From Denitromonas iodatirespirans (GTDB lineage: Bacteria; Pseudomonadota; Gammaproteobacteria; Burkholderiales; Rhodocyclaceae), in the NCBI RefSeq assembly GCF_018524365.1, contig NZ_JAEKFT010000018.1, positions 46,490 through 110,489 on the forward strand: a stretch of DNA of 64,000 nt, written 5' to 3'. Shown in pieces: positions 1 to 8,259 of the stretch (positions are counted from its first letter, which is position 1; each line of letters starts with the position of its first letter). The position numbers and the translations under genes are program-made. Below the pieces are notes generated by a model that made no database searches, was not told where the DNA came from, and saw only the letters and a program-made list of their open reading frames with translations.

Positions 1-40
1 CCACCTGCTCGCCGCCGAACACCACCTGGAGCGCCGATGA
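1..40 (+). CDS. 3' end of an upstream gene, probably cobN-like cobaltochelatase subunit (partial)
   Basis: The frame starting at base 2 is open from the window edge and ends in HLLAAEHHLERR-stop (TGA 38-40). Its stop overlaps the ATG of the next gene as ATGA, so the two are translationally coupled. Twelve residues are too few to identify a family. CobN is proposed only because ChlI-like and VWA chelatase subunits follow directly. Confidence 0.45.
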   Translation, partial: HLLAAEHHLERR

Positions 41-1044
41 CCGACCGCCCGATCGCCCCCGTCTTTCCCTTCACCGCCGTGCACGGCCAGTCGCGCCTCA
101 AGCGCAGCCTGCTGCTGACCACCATCGATCCGCTGATCGGCGGCGTGCTGGTGTCCGGGCCGCGCGGCACGGCCAAATCGACCAGTGCGCGGGCCCTGGC
201 CGAACTGCTGCCCGGTGGGCGCTTCGTCAACCTGCCGCTGGGCGCGAGCGAAGAGCAGCTGGTCGGCTCGCTCGACCTCGAAGCCGCCCTGCAGCAGGGC
301 CGGGTGGATTTTCGCCCCGGTCTGCTGGCACGCGCCCACGCGGGCGTGCTGTATGTCGACGAGGTCAATCTGCTGGCCGATGCCCTGGTCGACCTGCTGC
401 TCGACGTCTGCGCCAGCGGCATCAACCGTATCGAACGCGACGGCATCAGCCACAGCCATGCCGCCCGCATCGTGCTGGTCGGCACCATGAACCCCGAGGA
501 AGGCGAGTTGCGTCCGCAACTGCTCGACCGCTTCGGCCTCTTCGTGCAACTCGACGACACCCCCTCGCCGGCCGAGCGCGAGCGCATCGTGCGCACTCGC
601 CTGGCCTTCGATGCCGACCCCGCCGGCTTCGTCGCGGGCATCGCCGCCGAGCAGCGGGCGCTGGCCGAGCGCTTGGCCGGTGCGCGGGCGCGTGTCGAAG
701 CGATCCGCTTCAGCGATGCGGATCACGCGCGGGTGGCTGCGCTGTGCCATGAGGCCGATGTCGAGGGCGTGCGCGCCGATCTGGTGATGCTGCGCGCGGC
801 GCGGGCGCATGCGGCTTTCGAGGGGCGCGACGCGCTGAGCGCCGCGGACATCGACGCGGTGAGCGAACTGGTGCTCGCCCATCGGCGTCGCCAGCCCGCC
901 GAGCCACCGGCGGCGGGGCAGGCGCCCCAGGGCGCGGCAGCCGACACACCCGCTGCCGAGCCGCCATGGGGCGAGTTGCCCCCGCAGCCGGTGCCGATCG
1001 ACGCGGTGAAGACGGTGAGGCCCCTCCAGGCAAAAAAGTTCTGA
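37..1044 (+). CDS. ChlI/BchI-like AAA+ ATPase of a metal chelatase
   Basis: The 335-residue protein resembles the I subunit of magnesium chelatase. It carries a P-loop GPRGTAKS (about residues 41-48), a Walker B VLYVDEVN (about 105-112) and the family signature GTMNPEEGELRPQLLDRF (about 149-166). In cobalamin producers such ATPases partner CobN to drive cobalt insertion, and the CbiM and CobB genes nearby support cobalt rather than magnesium. There is no sign of bacteriochlorophyll genes. The C-terminal stretch is Pro/Ala-rich and overlaps the start of the VWA gene. Start ATG 37 is fixed by the ATGA overlap. Metal specificity is inferred from context. Confidence 0.85.
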   Translation: MTDRPIAPVFPFTAVHGQSRLKRSLLLTTIDPLIGGVLVSGPRGTAKSTSARALAELLPGGRFVNLPLGASEEQLVGSLDLEAALQQGRVDFRPGLLARAHAGVLYVDEVNLLADALVDLLLDVCASGINRIERDGISHSHAARIVLVGTMNPEEGELRPQLLDRFGLFVQLDDTPSPAERERIVRTRLAFDADPAGFVAGIAAEQRALAERLAGARARVEAIRFSDADHARVAALCHEADVEGVRADLVMLRAARAHAAFEGRDALSAADIDAVSELVLAHRRRQPAEPPAAGQAPQGAAADTPAAEPPWGELPPQPVPIDAVKTVRPLQAKKF

Positions 1045-1709
1045 CGCGTCCGCGGGCCGCCGGGCGGGCGGTCGGCGGGCGCGCACCCGATTCGTCCCGC
1101 AAGGGGCGCGTGCGCCGCGCCGGCACGCGCATCGACTGGCTCAAGACCCTGTCGGCCAAGGCCGACCGGCGCCTGCAGCGCGCCCATCTGCGCTATCGCC
1201 CGCAACCGGCGGGCAGCGCCACCTTGCACTGCATCGTGCTCGACTGCTCGGCCTCGATGCTGGCCGGACGGCGGTTGGCGCTGGCCAAGGGCTTGCTGTC
1301 GCGCTGGACGGCGCAGATGTACCGCCGCCGCGAGCGCCTGGCCGTGATCGGCTTCTCGGGCGATCGGGCGGGCGTGCTGCGGGCGCCGACCCGGGCCGTG
1401 GCCTTCAACGACGCCTGGATCGCGGCGATCGGCGGCGGTGGCGGCACGCCCGCGGCGGCGGCGATCGCGCAGGCCGAGCGGCTGATCGCCCAGCAACGAC
1501 GGATGGCGCCCGATCAGGTGATCGCGCTGTGGGTGCTCACCGACGGACGCTTTGCCGCGCAACCGCCTCGGCCGCGTCGCACCGACGGCGTGACCGTGGT
1601 CGATTTCGAGGAAGGTGCCGTGCGGCTTGGCCGCGCGGCGCAACTGGCCCGCCACTGGCAGGCCGACTGTGTTCATGTCCGCGCACTGCTCGGTGCGCGG
1701 GGCGCGTGA
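966..1709 (+). CDS. VWA-domain protein, ChlD-like chelatase partner
   Basis: A basic N-terminal region is followed by a von Willebrand factor A domain with a complete MIDAS: DCSAS (DxSxS), a threonine in GGGGGTP and an aspartate in LTDGR. It looks like the integrin-I half of ChlD/BchD on its own, the ATPase half being supplied by the preceding gene. Together with a CobN-like subunit they would form a three-part cobalt chelatase. ATG 966 overlaps the preceding gene by 79 bp, which is long; a GTG near 1108 in the same frame is an alternative start that keeps the whole VWA domain. Confidence 0.8.
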   Translation: MGRVAPAAGADRRGEDGEAPPGKKVLTRPRAAGRAVGGRAPDSSRKGRVRRAGTRIDWLKTLSAKADRRLQRAHLRYRPQPAGSATLHCIVLDCSASMLAGRRLALAKGLLSRWTAQMYRRRERLAVIGFSGDRAGVLRAPTRAVAFNDAWIAAIGGGGGTPAAAAIAQAERLIAQQRRMAPDQVIALWVLTDGRFAAQPPRPRRTDGVTVVDFEEGAVRLGRAAQLARHWQADCVHVRALLGARGA

Positions 1710-1743
1710 ATGTGTTTGTGTGTTCAACAAGGAGGAACAAAAC

Positions 1744-2424
1744 ATGCATATCGAACCGGGTATCGTTGAAGGATCCAAACTGCTGCTGGGCTACGGCACC
1801 GCGGCCGCGGCCGCCGGCGTAAGCCTGAAACTGGCGATCGACACCGTCCGCCGGGACGGTGCCGCCTCGCTGCTGTTGCGCTCGCTGCTCACAACGGCGC
1901 TGGTGTTCAGCTTCTTCGAGGTGTTGCCGCACCATCCGGTCGGCGTCTCCGAAGTGCACCTCATCCTGGGCACCACGCTGATGTTGCTGTTCGGCACGGC
2001 GCCCGCGGCGCTGGGCTTGGCCGGCGGGCTGTTGATTCAGGGGGTGTTGTTCGCGCCCTTCGATCTGCCGCAGTACGGCATCAACGTGACCACGCTGCTG
2101 GTGCCGCTGTTCGCCACCGCAGCACTGGCGCGGCGCATCATTCCGGCGAGCACCGCGTATGTGGATGTGAGCTATGGCCAGGCGCTCAAGCTGTCGCTCG
2201 CCTACCAGGGCGGCATCGTCGCCTGGGTGGCGTTCTGGGCGTTCTACGGTCAGGGCGTCGGTGCCGATACGCTGGCCAGCGTGAGCAGTTTCGGTGCCGC
2301 CTACATGAGCGTGGTGTTGCTCGAACCGCTGGTCGATCTGGCCGTGTTGGCCATCGCCAAGCAACTGCATCGCCTCAAGGGCAGCATCGCGGTCGACAAG
2401 CGTTTGTACCACGCCCACGCCTGA
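1744..2424 (+). CDS. cbiM: CbiM-type cobalt ECF/ABC transporter permease
   Basis: This is a 226-residue, very hydrophobic protein with about six membrane segments. It begins MHIEPG, like the MHI(P/E) start of CbiM/NikM substrate-binding permeases whose N-terminal His binds the metal. The stretch PHHPVGVSEVHLILGTT is typical of the family. Start ATG 1744 follows a strong Shine-Dalgarno (aaggagg, 9 bases before). The frame is open further upstream but that part reads as shadow sequence. CbiN, CbiQ and CbiO are not seen here, so it may work alone or with components elsewhere. It would supply Co2+ to the chelatase encoded just upstream. Confidence 0.85.
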   Translation: MHIEPGIVEGSKLLLGYGTAAAAAGVSLKLAIDTVRRDGAASLLLRSLLTTALVFSFFEVLPHHPVGVSEVHLILGTTLMLLFGTAPAALGLAGGLLIQGVLFAPFDLPQYGINVTTLLVPLFATAALARRIIPASTAYVDVSYGQALKLSLAYQGGIVAWVAFWAFYGQGVGADTLASVSSFGAAYMSVVLLEPLVDLAVLAIAKQLHRLKGSIAVDKRLYHAHA

Positions 2425-2464
2425 GACCGGGCGCCACCCGCTGCCCCGGCCCGTGCACCGCGGG

Positions 2465-3775
2465 TCAGGGCAGGAACAGGGCCGCGGTGGCGGTCGGGTT
2501 CGACGGGAAGTACAGATGCATGAACGAGGCGAACAGCCGGCCGTCGCGCCAGATCGCTTCCGGCGTGCCGCTGTGGCGCTGGGCGATGCTGTGGGCGGCC
2601 GGTTCGCGCTGGCACTGGACGCGCGCGTGGTGGAAGGTGTGGCCGCGGACCTCGCCCTCGGCGGTGAGCACGCTGTGCATGCCCAGATTGACCAGGCTGC
2701 CGGCCATCGCCGCTTCGCCCGGCAGCAGGCCGAACAGGGCGGCGCAGTGGCCGTCGTGATCGGTTAGCGTGTCGAGCAGGGCGAGCATGCCGCCGCATTC
2801 GGCAACGATCGGTTTGCCGGCACGGTGATGGGCATGCAGGGCCTGACGCAGGCCGTCGTTGCCGGCGAGGGCATGCAGGTGCAGCTCGGGATAGCCGCCA
2901 GGCAGGTAGAGCGCGTCGGCCCGCGGCAGGCTGGGTTCGGCCAGCGGTGAGAAGAAGCGCAACTCGGCGCCGAGTGCGCGCAGGGTGTCGAGATTGGCCG
3001 GATAGAGAAAGGCGAAGGCGGCATCGCGGGCGACGGCGATGGTGACGCCGTCGAGCCGCCGCGGGATCGGTTCGCTGCGCGGCGCGGAAAAGTCGACGGG
3101 CGCGGGCAGCGGCGGATTGACCGCATCGAGGGCATCCGCAGCGCGGTCGATGCGCTGCGTCAGGTCGGTGATTTCATCGGCCTGCAGCAGGCCGAGGTGA
3201 CGCGAGGGCAGGGCCGCCTCGGCATTGCGCGGCAGGGCACCGAGCCAGGCCATGTCGGCCGGCAGGCTCTCGCGCAGCATCTGGGCATGGCCCGGACTGC
3301 CGACGCCATTGGCGAGCACGCCGTAGAAATTCAGCCCGGGGCGATAGCTGGCCAGACCGAGGGCGATGGCGCCGAAGGTCTGGGCCATGGCCGCGGCGTC
3401 GATGACCGCCAGCACCGGCAGGCCGAGCGTCTCGGCCAATGCGGCGCTGGAGGCGATGCCGTCATGCAGGCCCATCACGCCTTCGACGAGGATCAAGTCG
3501 GCATCGGCCGCTGCGGCATGCAGCAGGGCGCGGCAATGGGCTTCGCCGCCCATCCACAGATCGAGCTGATACACCGGATGACCGCTGGCCTGGGCCAGGA
3601 TGGTCGGGTCGAGGAAATCGGGGCCGGTCTTGAAGACGCGCACGCGGCGGCCCTGCCGGGTGTGCCAGCGGGCCAGCGCAGCGGTGGCGGTGGTCTTGCC
3701 CTGGCCGGAGGCCGGGGCGCTGATGAGGAGGGCCGGGCAGCGATGGCTGGCGGCCGGCGAATTGGCAGGCGTCAT
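2465..3775 (-). CDS. cobB: cobyrinate a,c-diamide synthase (CobB/CbiA)
   Basis: The 436-residue enzyme amidates the a and c side chains of (hydrogeno)cobyrinate using glutamine and ATP. The N-terminal dethiobiotin-synthetase-like ATPase has a P-loop SAPASGQGKTT (about residues 17-27), KTGPDFLDP, and VEGVMGLHDG. The C-terminal class I glutaminase has LPGGYPELH, the nucleophile Cys in AECGGM, and the His in FHHARVQ. Start ATG 3775 follows GGAGAAATGC; the open frame continues upstream through the riboswitch leader and is not coding there. It is convergent with cbiM. A cobalamin riboswitch lies 130-300 bp upstream, so expression should fall when B12 is plentiful. Confidence 0.93.
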   Translation of the reverse strand: MTPANSPAASHRCPALLISAPASGQGKTTATAALARWHTRQGRRVRVFKTGPDFLDPTILAQASGHPVYQLDLWMGGEAHCRALLHAAAADADLILVEGVMGLHDGIASSAALAETLGLPVLAVIDAAAMAQTFGAIALGLASYRPGLNFYGVLANGVGSPGHAQMLRESLPADMAWLGALPRNAEAALPSRHLGLLQADEITDLTQRIDRAADALDAVNPPLPAPVDFSAPRSEPIPRRLDGVTIAVARDAAFAFLYPANLDTLRALGAELRFFSPLAEPSLPRADALYLPGGYPELHLHALAGNDGLRQALHAHHRAGKPIVAECGGMLALLDTLTDHDGHCAALFGLLPGEAAMAGSLVNLGMHSVLTAEGEVRGHTFHHARVQCQREPAAHSIAQRHSGTPEAIWRDGRLFASFMHLYFPSNPTATAALFLP

Positions 3776-3904
3776 GCATTTCTCCGCACGCTCACCCGCG
3801 TGCAAAGTGGATTGTTGCGACATGCAGGGAAAGGTCCGTCGGCCGTGGCCGGAAGCGAGGTTCCGCCAGCCCGCCGGATCGCCCACCGCGATGCCGCTCG
3901 TGTG

Positions 3905-4075
3905 CGTCGGGCCGGTCTCCGGACTCACGAGTGGCAGTGTTGCGCCGGCATCGCGCCTTCCCGTGCGCAGGCACAGTGGCATGTGGCGATGTTTGACTCG
4001 TTTACCGTTGCGGGGGCAGTGTCGGGATCGCGGTTGCCCAGAGGCGCGCCGCTCACCGACTTCCCGTTGATTCCC
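3905..4075 (-). promoter_or_regulatory. cobalamin riboswitch controlling cobB
   Basis: Read on the minus strand, the conserved blocks occur in the canonical order: GGGAAGTCGGTG near 4065, CTGCCCCCGCAACGGTAA near 4015, GCCACTG near 3980, GGGAAGGCGCGATGCC near 3960, a second CCACTC arm, and the B12 box GAGTCCGGAGACCGGCC at about 3911-3927. The spacing to the cobB start leaves about 130 nt for an expression platform that could mask the GGAG ribosome-binding site. Boundaries are approximate. Confidence 0.95.
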
Positions 4076-4170
4076 CGGGTCGTCGCCGGGGAACACCAGA
4101 TCGCATGCGGCGGATCATGCCATACATCGACGACGGGGGCGAGCGACTACCCGCGTCGGATGTTTCCGGC

Positions 4171-4986
4171 TCAGAGGAAGGTGGCGGCGTCGCGCTCGAT
4201 GTCGGGGACGGCGGCGATGTCGTCGTCGAGCGCGTCCGGCGGCAGGCCGAGGGCGTCCATGGTCGTGGCTGGCAGCTCTGCGCCGTGTGCGTGGTCGAGG
4301 GTGATCTGGGCCGCCAGGGTGAGCACGCGGGCGGTGTGGGAGGCCTCGGCGGCGTCGGGCTCGGCATACCAGCGCAGCGCGGTGGCGATCTCGTCGGGAA
4401 AGTGCCAGCGGATGGCCAGCTGCTCGCCGACCTCGGCATGACAGAGCTGGAGCTCGGCGCGCTCGATGGCGCTGCGTTCGCCGACGGTGGTGTCGTGGCA
4501 GGCCTGGGCGATGCGGGCGGCGGCGTCGGGGAAGGCGGCGTGGATCAGCAGCACGCCCATGCGGTACATCAGGCCGGCGGTATAGGCGAACTCGGGGTTG
4601 GCCTTGCCGCGGGTGCGCCGCGCAATGCGCCGGGCCAGCGCGGCGACCACCAGGGCGTCATGCCAGAAGGCCTTGAGGTCGAATTGGGGGATGTCGTGGA
4701 AGGTGCCGGTGATGCCCGAGGCGATGACCAGCGAGCGCAGGGTGTTGAGCCCGATCAGGGCGATGGCGTCGTCGATGGCGCCGACCTTGCGGCTGGCGCC
4801 GTAGAAGGTGGAGTTGGCCATGCGCAGCACGCGGGCGCCGAGGTGGGGGTCATGGCGCAGGTCGTCGACGATGCGTTCGAGATTGACGTCGTCCCGGCCG
4901 AGGCTGTCGATCAGGTCGGCGACCACCTTCGGCAGGCTGGGCAGCGGCGGAAGATGCTGGAACAGATCGTCGAGGGCGGTCGACAT
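4171..4986 (-). CDS. HDOD-domain signalling protein
   Basis: A single HDOD domain occupies most of the 271 residues: LPPLPSLPKVVADLI, ILRHDPxLxxRVLRxANS-type sequence (VDDLRHDPHLGARVLRMANS), then GLNTLRSLVIASG and the later YTAGLMYRMGVLL. HDOD proteins are HD-phosphohydrolase relatives that have usually lost catalysis and serve in chemotaxis or c-di-GMP signalling. No output domain is attached. ATG 4986 is preferred because GGAG sits 7 bases upstream; in-frame ATGs at 5004 and 5052 are possible. It stands alone between the riboswitch and the phosphomannomutase gene. Confidence 0.85.
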   Translation of the reverse strand: MSTALDDLFQHLPPLPSLPKVVADLIDSLGRDDVNLERIVDDLRHDPHLGARVLRMANSTFYGASRKVGAIDDAIALIGLNTLRSLVIASGITGTFHDIPQFDLKAFWHDALVVAALARRIARRTRGKANPEFAYTAGLMYRMGVLLIHAAFPDAAARIAQACHDTTVGERSAIERAELQLCHAEVGEQLAIRWHFPDEIATALRWYAEPDAAEASHTARVLTLAAQITLDHAHGAELPATTMDALGLPPDALDDDIAAVPDIERDAATFL

Positions 4987-5098
4987 GGCGGGGCTCCGAT
5001 GCATGCTCGGCTGAGGGCCGCGATGCAGGTGCTGCATCGCGGCATGCCACACACATTATAGCTACCGCCGTTTCAACCTCGGGGAATAAATCCGCGAT

Positions 5099-6475
5099 TC
5101 AGAACGGCAGAGCGAGCCCTGGCCACACGGCCTCGATGGCGCGCCGGAAGGCGCCCTGGATGCGCTCGATGGCGGCCTGCGAATCGGCCTCGAAGCGCAA
5201 GACGACCACCGGCGTGGTGTTCGACGGGCGGGCCAGGCCGAAGCCGTCGGGGTATTCGACGCGCACCCCGTCGATGGTGATGATCTCGTCGGCACCGTCG
5301 AAGGCGGCTTGCTCGCGCAGGCGGCGCACCAGCTCGAAGGGCTCGCCCTCGGCCATCTTGAGGTTCAGCTCGGGGGTGCTGGTGGCGTCGGGCAGCGCGG
5401 TGAGAGCGGCGTTGGCGTCGGGCCGGGCGGAGAGGATCTCGAGCAGGCGCGCGCCGGTGTAGAGGCCGTCGTCGAAGCCGTACCAGCGCTCCTTGAAGAA
5501 CACATGGCCGCTCATTTCGCCGGCCAGCGGGGCGCCGGTTTCCTTGAGCTTGGCCTTGACCAGCGCATGGCCGGTGTTCCACATCACTGGCTCGCCGCCG
5601 TGCTGGCGGATCCAGCCGGCCAGATTGCGGGTGCATTTGACGTCGTAGATGATCTGCCCGCCCGGCACGCGCGAGAGCACGTCGGCGGCGAAGAGCATGA
5701 GCTGGCGGTCGGGGTAGATGATCTGCCCGTCCTTGGTGACCACGCCGAGGCGGTCGCCGTCGCCGTCGAAGGCCAGACCGAGTTCGGCGTCGGTGTCGCG
5801 CAGGGCGCGGATGACGTCTTGCAGGTTCTCAGGCTTGGACGGATCGGGATGATGGTTGGGGAAGTTGCCGTCGACCTCGCAGAACAGCTCGACCGTCTCG
5901 CAGCCGAGGCGGCGGAACAGCTGCGGCGCGACGGCACCGGCCACGCCGTTGCCGCAGTCGATGACGATCTTCATCGGGCGGGCGAGGCGGATGTCGCCGA
6001 GCACGCGCTCGAGGTAGGCGTCGATGATGCCTTCGTGGCGGGTGACGGTGCCCTGGCCATGGGTGAGATTGCCGGTCTCGATGCGCTGGCGCAGGTCCTG
6101 GATCAGCTCGCCGAACAGGGTCTGGCCGCCGAGGACCATCTTGAAGCCGTTGTAGTCGGGCGGGTTGTGGCTGCCGGTGACGCTGACGCAGCCGTCGGCC
6201 TCGAGCTGGTAGGCGGCGAAGTAGGTGAGCGGGGTGGGCACGCAACCGATGTCGATCACGTCGACGCCGGCGGCGCAGATGCCTTCGGCCAGGGCGCCGG
6301 CCAGGCTGGGGCCGGAGAGGCGGCCGTCGCGGCCGACGGCGATGGTCTTGAGTTGGCGGGCGCGGGCTTCGGAGCCCAGGGCGTGGCCGATGGCGCGGGC
6401 CACCTCGGGGGTCAGGGTTTTGTCGATGATGCCGCGGATGTCGTAGGCCTTGAAGATTTCGGGTGCGAGTTGCAT
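5099..6475 (-). CDS. phosphomannomutase/phosphoglucomutase
   Basis: 458 residues, the usual size of AlgC/ManB-type alpha-phosphohexomutases, which interconvert hexose 1- and 6-phosphates for LPS, exopolysaccharide or nucleotide-sugar synthesis. All four active-site loops are present: the phosphoserine loop VTGSHNPPDYNGFK, the metal loop FDGDGDRLGVV, the sugar-binding loop GEMSGHVFF, and the phosphate loop RPSNTTP near the C-terminus. It starts at ATG 6475 with no close partner gene. Whether it prefers mannose or glucose phosphate cannot be read from sequence. Confidence 0.93.
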   Translation of the reverse strand: MQLAPEIFKAYDIRGIIDKTLTPEVARAIGHALGSEARARQLKTIAVGRDGRLSGPSLAGALAEGICAAGVDVIDIGCVPTPLTYFAAYQLEADGCVSVTGSHNPPDYNGFKMVLGGQTLFGELIQDLRQRIETGNLTHGQGTVTRHEGIIDAYLERVLGDIRLARPMKIVIDCGNGVAGAVAPQLFRRLGCETVELFCEVDGNFPNHHPDPSKPENLQDVIRALRDTDAELGLAFDGDGDRLGVVTKDGQIIYPDRQLMLFAADVLSRVPGGQIIYDVKCTRNLAGWIRQHGGEPVMWNTGHALVKAKLKETGAPLAGEMSGHVFFKERWYGFDDGLYTGARLLEILSARPDANAALTALPDATSTPELNLKMAEGEPFELVRRLREQAAFDGADEIITIDGVRVEYPDGFGLARPSNTTPVVVLRFEADSQAAIERIQGAFRRAIEAVWPGLALPF

Positions 6476-6556
6476 GGGATTTCCAGGAATGCTGAACGAA
6501 TGGACAGGACGGGCGTGATTATCCCGGATTTGTGCGCACTTCGTGTGACGCGTGGC

Positions 6557-7528
6557 TTAGCCCTTGCGGCGAGTCAGCGAGTCGAAGTGCGCGATCAACC
6601 GTGCCGGCAGCCAGTCGAGCCTGCCCGGAAAGCGCCCCGACAGAAAGCCGACATGGCCGCCGCCGGCCGGTAATTCCTGCGTGATCGCGGGCGAGCAGTC
6701 GCCCTGCTGCGGCAGGGCGGCCGGCGGCACGAAAGGGTCGTTGGCGGCGTTGAGCAACAAGGTGGGCGTGGCGATGTGCTTGAGCCAGGGCCGGCTGGAG
6801 GCGCGCTGCCAGTAGTCGAGCACGCCGTCGAAACCGTGCACCGGCGCGGTGAAGGCGTCGTCGAAGTCATACAGGGTGCGCGCCCGCCGGATGCGATCGG
6901 CGTCGAGCGCGGCCTTGTGGATGGCGATCTTGTCGAGCGCCTTGGCCTTGAGTGTGCGCAGGAAGCGTTGGGTGTAGATGCGGTTGAAGCCTTGGCCGAG
7001 CGCGGTGCCCGAGACGGTCAGGTCGAGCGGCGGGCAGATCGCGGCGGCGCCGGCGATGTGCCGGCGCGCGTCCTCGCCCTGTTCGCCGAGCCATTTGAGC
7101 AGGGCGTTGCCGCCCAGCGAGACGCCGACGGCATATACCGGGGCCTCGCGGTAGCGCGCGCCGATGCGTGCCAGGATCCAGCCGATCTCGGCGCTGTCGC
7201 CGGAGTGGTAGGCGCGCAGCAGGCGGTTGGGCCGCCCGGAGCAGCCGCGAAAGTTGGGCACCACGCCGTTCCAGCCGATGGCGGCGAGCGCGCCCATGAT
7301 GGCGCGTGCGTAATGCGAGTCGCTGCTGCCTTCGAGCCCGTGAAACAGCACCACCAAGGGGGCGCCACGCGTGCGCGGCAGCCAGTCGGCGTGGATGAAG
7401 TCGTCGTCGGGGGTTTCCCAGCGCACCCGGGTGTAGCCGGGCACGCCGGGCCTGCGCGCCAGCGGCCAGATGGTTTGCAGATGGCCGCCGGGTAGCCAGG
7501 CGGGGGCGCGGTAGGGGGTGTCGGTCAT
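6557..7528 (-). CDS. YheT-family alpha/beta hydrolase
   Basis: 323-residue alpha/beta-hydrolase-fold protein of the YheT/ABHD1 group. The N-terminus WLPGGHLQTIWP and the segment LFHGLEGSSDSHYAR are hallmarks. The catalytic triad is visible: nucleophile Ser in GVSLGGN, Asp in AANDPFVPP and His in GGGHVGF. The physiological substrate of this family is not settled; esterase or lipase-like activity is usual. It sits 24 bp downstream of the NTF2-like gene in the same orientation. Confidence 0.88.
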   Translation of the reverse strand: MTDTPYRAPAWLPGGHLQTIWPLARRPGVPGYTRVRWETPDDDFIHADWLPRTRGAPLVVLFHGLEGSSDSHYARAIMGALAAIGWNGVVPNFRGCSGRPNRLLRAYHSGDSAEIGWILARIGARYREAPVYAVGVSLGGNALLKWLGEQGEDARRHIAGAAAICPPLDLTVSGTALGQGFNRIYTQRFLRTLKAKALDKIAIHKAALDADRIRRARTLYDFDDAFTAPVHGFDGVLDYWQRASSRPWLKHIATPTLLLNAANDPFVPPAALPQQGDCSPAITQELPAGGGHVGFLSGRFPGRLDWLPARLIAHFDSLTRRKG

Positions 7529-7552
7529 GCAGTGCCGTCCGGCGCGGCGCCG

Positions 7553-7981
7553 TCAGTGCACCAGCATCGGGGCATCGGGATCGCCCGCATGCAGGTCGGG
7601 GGTCGGCGAGGCGTGATGGGCCACCATGCGCCAGCCGCGGGCGCCGAGCACGAAGATGTTGGTGGCGACGATGGGCGGGTGAAGCTCGTCGTCGCCCTCC
7701 AGGTGCACATGCTGGAGCACGCTGTGCATGGCCATCACCGAGCCGGCCGAGATGACTTGCTGAGAGATCTCGATCTTCAGGCGCGGGCCGCTGGCGAACA
7801 GTTGCTGCCAGGTGTTGCGCACGGCGGCCAAGCCGACCACGCGGGGCGCACCGGGATGGACGCAGACGATGTCTTCGTCTTCCGACCAGACGGCCATCAT
7901 GGCCTCCAGGTCGGCACGCGCGAGCGCGGCATAGAAGGCGACCTCGACCTCATGGGGCGAGGTAAACGCGATGTCGGACAC
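7553..7981 (-). CDS. NTF2/SnoaL-like domain protein
   Basis: This small 142-residue protein has the cone-shaped NTF2-like fold signature: EVEVAFYAALARADLEAMMAVWSEDEDIVCVHPG followed by a beta-rich C-terminal half (WRMVAHHASP). Such proteins may be isomerase-like or only ligand-binding; no function can be assigned. I chose the GTG at 7981 because AAGGA lies 8 bases upstream and the domain starts right after it; no ATG fits. It is probably cotranscribed with the zinc-finger gene and ilvE upstream. Confidence 0.7.
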   Translation of the reverse strand: MSDIAFTSPHEVEVAFYAALARADLEAMMAVWSEDEDIVCVHPGAPRVVGLAAVRNTWQQLFASGPRLKIEISQQVISAGSVMAMHSVLQHVHLEGDDELHPPIVATNIFVLGARGWRMVAHHASPTPDLHAGDPDAPMLVH

Positions 7982-8040
7982 GTCGGATTCCTTGGGGAAC
8001 GAGGCGCCACGCCGGGTACGGTGCCCGGCGGCGCGGTCGA

Positions 8041-8241
8041 TCAGTGGTGGCCCTTGGGGCGCTCGCCGGTGAACACGTAGGTGGCGCTGCAGTAGGGGCA
8101 GCTCACTTCGCCTTCGGTCAGCACGTCGAGGAAGACCCGCGGGTGGCGGGCCCACAGCGGCGCGCCGGGTTGCGGGCAGTGCAGCGGCAGGTCCTTGGCG
8201 GTGACGTCGATGCGGCGGAAGGCGTCCTTGTTGTCAGCCAT
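8041..8241 (-). CDS. small zinc-finger protein (zf-CHCC type)
   Basis: This 66-residue protein has the conserved pattern of the zf-CHCC family related to mitochondrial NDUFS6: a Cys in LHCPQPG, a His in ARHPRVFLDV and the pair CPYCSATYVF. These would bind one zinc ion. In proteobacteria such genes often neighbour ilvE, as here, 18 bp downstream of it. The role is unknown; a link to respiratory complex assembly is only a guess from homology. Confidence 0.8.
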   Translation of the reverse strand: MADNKDAFRRIDVTAKDLPLHCPQPGAPLWARHPRVFLDVLTEGEVSCPYCSATYVFTGERPKGHH

Positions 8242-8259
8242 GATGGGTCTCTCGTGAAA

